From NCBI GenBank assembly GCA_019314155.1, contig JAFCZV010000066.1, forward strand, positions 1-8,695: a DNA stretch of 8,695 nucleotides, read 5' to 3'. Below are positions 6,860 through 8,695 of this stretch, one piece after another. The notes beneath the pieces are model-generated. The model did no database searches, had not been told where the DNA came from, and worked only from the letters and a program-made list of their open reading frames with translations. Source of the DNA: Deltaproteobacteria bacterium (lineage in GTDB: Bacteria; Desulfobacterota; Desulfobacteria; Desulfobacterales; UBA11574). Every line of letters begins with the position of its first letter. Position 1 is the first letter of the stretch. The translations under genes were made by a program, and so were the position numbers.

Positions 6860-7984
6860 ATGCGAATATCGAACCTCAATTTCATCCAAGACGGGAACCG
6901 GGCGCGTGTGATGGCGACCGTTCAATGGGAGGATTGTGATCGTCCGGATCAAAATGTTTATATTGAAACAGAAAAAGCGTTTGCAAAAGATTTATCTCTT
7001 AACCCACACGCTTTTCTGGTGGGTTGTATTATTCCGGCCTTGCATTTTGGTGAAAGAAGGATATTTTTAGATGCTGAAATATGTCCGACTTTGCGGGAAG
7101 GCCTGGAAACAGTGATGGGCTTAATGAAAGAATGGACCAAAGGAGAATATAAGCCTTTAAATATAGAGGCTAATACATGTTCCGTTGTTCGCAACTTAAA
7201 CAACCACAGACGTGCAGGACTTTTTTTGTCCGGAGGAATGGATTCCCTGGCTGCTTTACGGATCAACAAAAAAACATATCCGGAACAGCATCCCGGATCC
7301 ATAAAGGATTGCCTTCTCGTCCATGGTTTTGATATCGGCGGTGTTATTGAAAGAGGCATGAAATACCGTGTATTTGACCGGGCAAAAATGGCGCTCTCGG
7401 AGGTCGCAAAAGATGCGAAGGTGACGCTCATTCCGGTATATACCAACATTAGACACTTATGTGATGAAAGGGAGCTTTGGCTGGACAGGTTTTTCGGAGC
7501 CGTTCTGGCAGCTGTGGCGCATGCCTTTTCCTCCAGGCTGAACCTTGTCTATATTGCATCTTCGTATGATATCCCTAATTTGACGCCGTGCGGCTCTCAT
7601 CCTCTCCTGGATCCTGCGTATTCGAGCTATGATCTAAGGATTATACACCGGGACCTCGCCTTGTCCAGACTGGAGAAACTCAGAATCGTGGCGGATTGGG
7701 ATGTTGCTTTCCAGAATTTTCGAGTATGTTTGGCCAATGTCCCTGACCGATTGAACTGCGGAAAGTGTGAGAAATGCATCAGAACCATGACTGAACTTTT
7801 GGCTATTGCCGCGCTCGATAAAACAAAAGCTTTTGTAGAGAATGATGTTACACCCGAACTATTGGCACAATTTGATATTACTATTCGGCATCGAGATTCG
7901 TTTTACAGAGAGATGCTTTCGCCATTGAAAAAACAAGGTCGGGATGACTTGGTGAATATGATTAAAAAAATGCTTGCAGATTGA
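6860..7984 (+). CDS. PP-loop ATP-pyrophosphatase family enzyme with a QueC-type zinc cysteine cluster
   Basis: A protein of 374 residues. The PP-loop SGGMDS (124-129, in AGLFLSGGMDSLAALR) marks an enzyme that adenylates its substrate with release of pyrophosphate. Near the C-terminus C290-x9-C300-x2-C303-x2-C306 (VC...NCGKCEKCIR) reproduces the zinc-binding pattern of QueC, which converts a carboxylate to an amide and then a nitrile during preQ0 synthesis. The roughly 115 residues before the PP-loop are not part of QueC (about 230 aa in total) and resemble nothing I can name; they are not a glutaminase domain. No queuosine genes (queD, queE, folE) are present. As third gene of the cluster it may activate a carboxylate made or extended by the ATP-grasp ligase. 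QueC-like proteins also occur in Qat and type IV CBASS defence systems, but their partner genes are not visible here. Asparagine-synthetase-like or thiolating activity remains possible. Confidence 0.85.
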   Translation: MRISNLNFIQDGNRARVMATVQWEDCDRPDQNVYIETEKAFAKDLSLNPHAFLVGCIIPALHFGERRIFLDAEICPTLREGLETVMGLMKEWTKGEYKPLNIEANTCSVVRNLNNHRRAGLFLSGGMDSLAALRINKKTYPEQHPGSIKDCLLVHGFDIGGVIERGMKYRVFDRAKMALSEVAKDAKVTLIPVYTNIRHLCDERELWLDRFFGAVLAAVAHAFSSRLNLVYIASSYDIPNLTPCGSHPLLDPAYSSYDLRIIHRDLALSRLEKLRIVADWDVAFQNFRVCLANVPDRLNCGKCEKCIRTMTELLAIAALDKTKAFVENDVTPELLAQFDITIRHRDSFYREMLSPLKKQGRDDLVNMIKKMLAD

Positions 7985-8006
7985 TGACTGTCGAACCATC
8001 CTTTTT

Positions 8007-8330
8007 TTACGATTTTTCTATTTCTCTCTTATTATAAACTTCAAATTGATTTGTGGCATAATAGGCTATTGGATTTCCTGAATCATCAACAACATAAATA
8101 TTGACCATCTCAGCCTCGTCAAATTCAGGGTTTTTTGATTTTGTAGACTGGAATAGTTTCCACGCTGTTCTCCATGCCGTCACAGCCGAATCAAAAGGAG
8201 TGGCATCAATTTCCGGGACGTAGTCGGTTGTTATATCTGAATGGGTTATTTTTTGAAAATGAACCCGAAAACCCTTTGGTTTCTTCACCCATCCCTCATC
8301 GATGATTTTTAATGCTCTATTAATCTTCAT
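8007..8330 (-). CDS. Uncharacterised 107-aa protein
   Basis: I do not recognise this protein. It is soluble, without signal peptide or membrane segment, and has one tryptophan-rich middle stretch (AVTAWRTAWKLFQSTKSKN) and a likely beta region near the end (VNIYVVDDSGNPIAYYATNQF). A strong ribosome-binding site, GGAGA, stands 7 nt before the ATG, so the gene is likely expressed. It converges on the PP-loop gene with 22 nt between stop codons. Before insertion of the element at 8362-8562, its start codon overlapped the end of the upstream gene by 11 nt, which points to a former translationally coupled pair. Confidence 0.75.
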   Translation of the reverse strand: MKINRALKIIDEGWVKKPKGFRVHFQKITHSDITTDYVPEIDATPFDSAVTAWRTAWKLFQSTKSKNPEFDEAEMVNIYVVDDSGNPIAYYATNQFEVYNKREIEKS

Positions 8331-8337
8331 CTCTTTT

Positions 8338-8342
8338 TCTCC
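8338..8342 (-). promoter_or_regulatory. Ribosome-binding site of the 107-aa gene
   Basis: The minus strand reads GGAGA with a 7-nt spacer to the ATG at 8330. It lies between the start codon and the left target-site duplicate, so the insertion left it intact. Confidence 0.65.
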
Positions 8343-8353
8343 AATTCTTCTCT

Positions 8354-8361
8354 AATATTTC
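8354..8361. repeat. Left target-site duplication of the MITE-like element
   Basis: AATATTTC directly abuts the left terminal inverted repeat and is identical to 8563-8570. The identity stops exactly at 8 bp on both sides. Confidence 0.85.
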
Positions 8362-8562
8362 GTACGTGTTCAGGGGGTGCGCTCCCCCGCTTCACTTTGA
8401 CGTCTACGTGTCTGGTTATTTCAATGACTTAGCAGCGGTGGCATTCCTGCCCCCTCCGCGTTCTCCCGCGAAAAACGGTCTCCCCCACTGCTAAATCATT
8501 GAAATAACGAAGCCACTCCGCCAATAACGTTACACGGGAAAGCGCACCCCCTGAACACGTAC
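8362..8562. mobile_element. 201-bp MITE-like non-autonomous insertion element
   Basis: The element is bounded by perfect 22-bp inverted repeats at 8362-8383 and 8541-8562 (outer ends GTACGTGTTCAGGGGG), extendable to 28 bp with two mismatches, and by an 8-bp direct repeat AATATTTC. It contains a second inverted repeat (8415-8435 / 8488-8508), so a single strand can fold into one long hairpin. It is too short for a transposase and has no long ORF of its own. An 8-bp duplication with a GT(A) end fits several IS families, IS66 among them; I cannot assign one. It is more GC-rich, with C and G runs, than its AT-rich flanks. The duplication and repeats are intact, which suggests a recent insertion. 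Confidence 0.85.
8415..8508. repeat. Nested inner inverted repeat of the MITE-like element
   Basis: GTTATTTCAATGACTTAGCA begins the left arm (8415-8435); its reverse complement is at 8488-8508 with one mismatch in 21 bases. A 52-nt GC-rich loop separates the arms and contains a small CGCG-ttctcc-CGCG hairpin (8457-8470). Confidence 0.8.
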
Positions 8563-8695
8563 AATATTTCATCTCTGCTCTGACACATGTTGAGTGGTTT
8601 CATATCCGAAATGAACGCTTCATCGCCCTGAGATTTGGGTGTCTCAGTCGTGTTAAAAAGATGTATATTATCTGAATTTTGTACGTAATGGTAAA
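8496..8695 (-). pseudogene. 3' part of an unrecognised gene, C-terminus rewritten by the MITE-like insertion
   Basis: The minus-strand frame beginning TAC at 8693-8691 is open from the window edge: 44 codons reach the right end of the element, then 21 element-encoded codons end at TGA (8498-8496). The native part is hydrophilic (for example TETPKSQGDEAFISDMKPLN). Joining the flanks by removing the element and one duplication gives ...RDEIL followed by EKNWRKRDED and TAA at 8322-8320, overlapping the 107-aa gene's start by 11 nt. That overlap is the main reason to believe the frame is a real gene. It may be functional with an altered tail rather than dead. Its 5' end is outside the window, and a second minus frame is open for about 31 codons, so confidence is moderate. 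Confidence 0.55.
8563..8570. repeat. Right target-site duplication of the MITE-like element
   Basis: AATATTTC directly abuts the right terminal inverted repeat and matches 8354-8361 exactly. Confidence 0.85.

Noticed and set aside
7964..8008. A-tract/T-tract hairpin as a bidirectional terminator between the convergent genes
   Set aside because: The stem is almost purely A-T with a bulge; too weak to call although its position would suit.
8362..8562. Integron attC site as explanation of the long palindrome
   Set aside because: The ends do not match RYYYAAC/GTTRRRY cores, and an 8-bp duplication with perfect terminal repeats fits transposition instead.
8628..8647. CTGAGA-8 nt-TCTCAG hairpin as a terminator
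   Set aside because: No T-tract on either strand, and it lies in the probable coding part of the disrupted gene.
8667..8695. Minus-strand promoter TTTACC-17 bp-GATAAT upstream of the 107-aa gene
   Set aside because: It lies inside the reconstructed coding frame of the upstream gene, only four of six bases match in the -35, and it sits at the window edge.

Overview
The window reads like a chromosomal segment of a sulfate-reducer-type Desulfobacterota bacterium. The grounds are protein style only: a HEAT/nucleotide-transporter-like membrane protein, a Cache-HAMP-class III cyclase, and a B12/radical-SAM-like scaffold fused to a GNAT domain beside a RimK-like ligase. I see no rRNA, tRNA, CRISPR array or full-length transposase gene.

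Layout. Minus strand, 1-1274: the first 91 codons of a polytopic membrane transporter, preceded by an exported formylglycine-generating-enzyme-like (FGE-sulfatase) protein without the catalytic cysteine pair. Next comes a 370-bp divergent intergenic region (1275-1644) with tandem TTGTGAAAAC repeats and several RNA-hairpin candidates. Plus strand, 1645-3729: a membrane-anchored class III nucleotidyl cyclase (dCache-HAMP-cyclase plus a C-terminal PilZ-like segment) whose purine-selecting residues look guanylate- rather than adenylate-type. Plus strand, 3836-7984: three co-directional genes behind a good sigma70-like promoter. They encode (i) a 665-aa fusion of a B12/radical-SAM scaffold without its iron-sulfur cysteines and a GNAT acetyltransferase, (ii) a RimK-family ATP-grasp ligase, and (iii) a PP-loop enzyme with the QueC-type zinc cysteine pattern. 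Acetyl transfer, ATP-grasp ligation and PP-loop carboxylate activation together suggest an uncharacterised small-peptide or amino-acid-conjugate pathway, or a protein-tailoring pathway. This is the best candidate for an undescribed system here.

Minus strand, 8007-8695: an unrecognised 107-aa gene and, upstream of it, the 3' part of another gene. Between them sits a 201-bp non-autonomous element (MITE-like): perfect 22-bp terminal inverted repeats, a perfect 8-bp target duplication and a nested inner inverted repeat. Removing the element and one duplication restores a reading frame that ends inside the start of the 107-aa gene with an 11-nt overlap. The insertion therefore rewrote the upstream protein's C-terminus and split a translationally overlapping gene pair.
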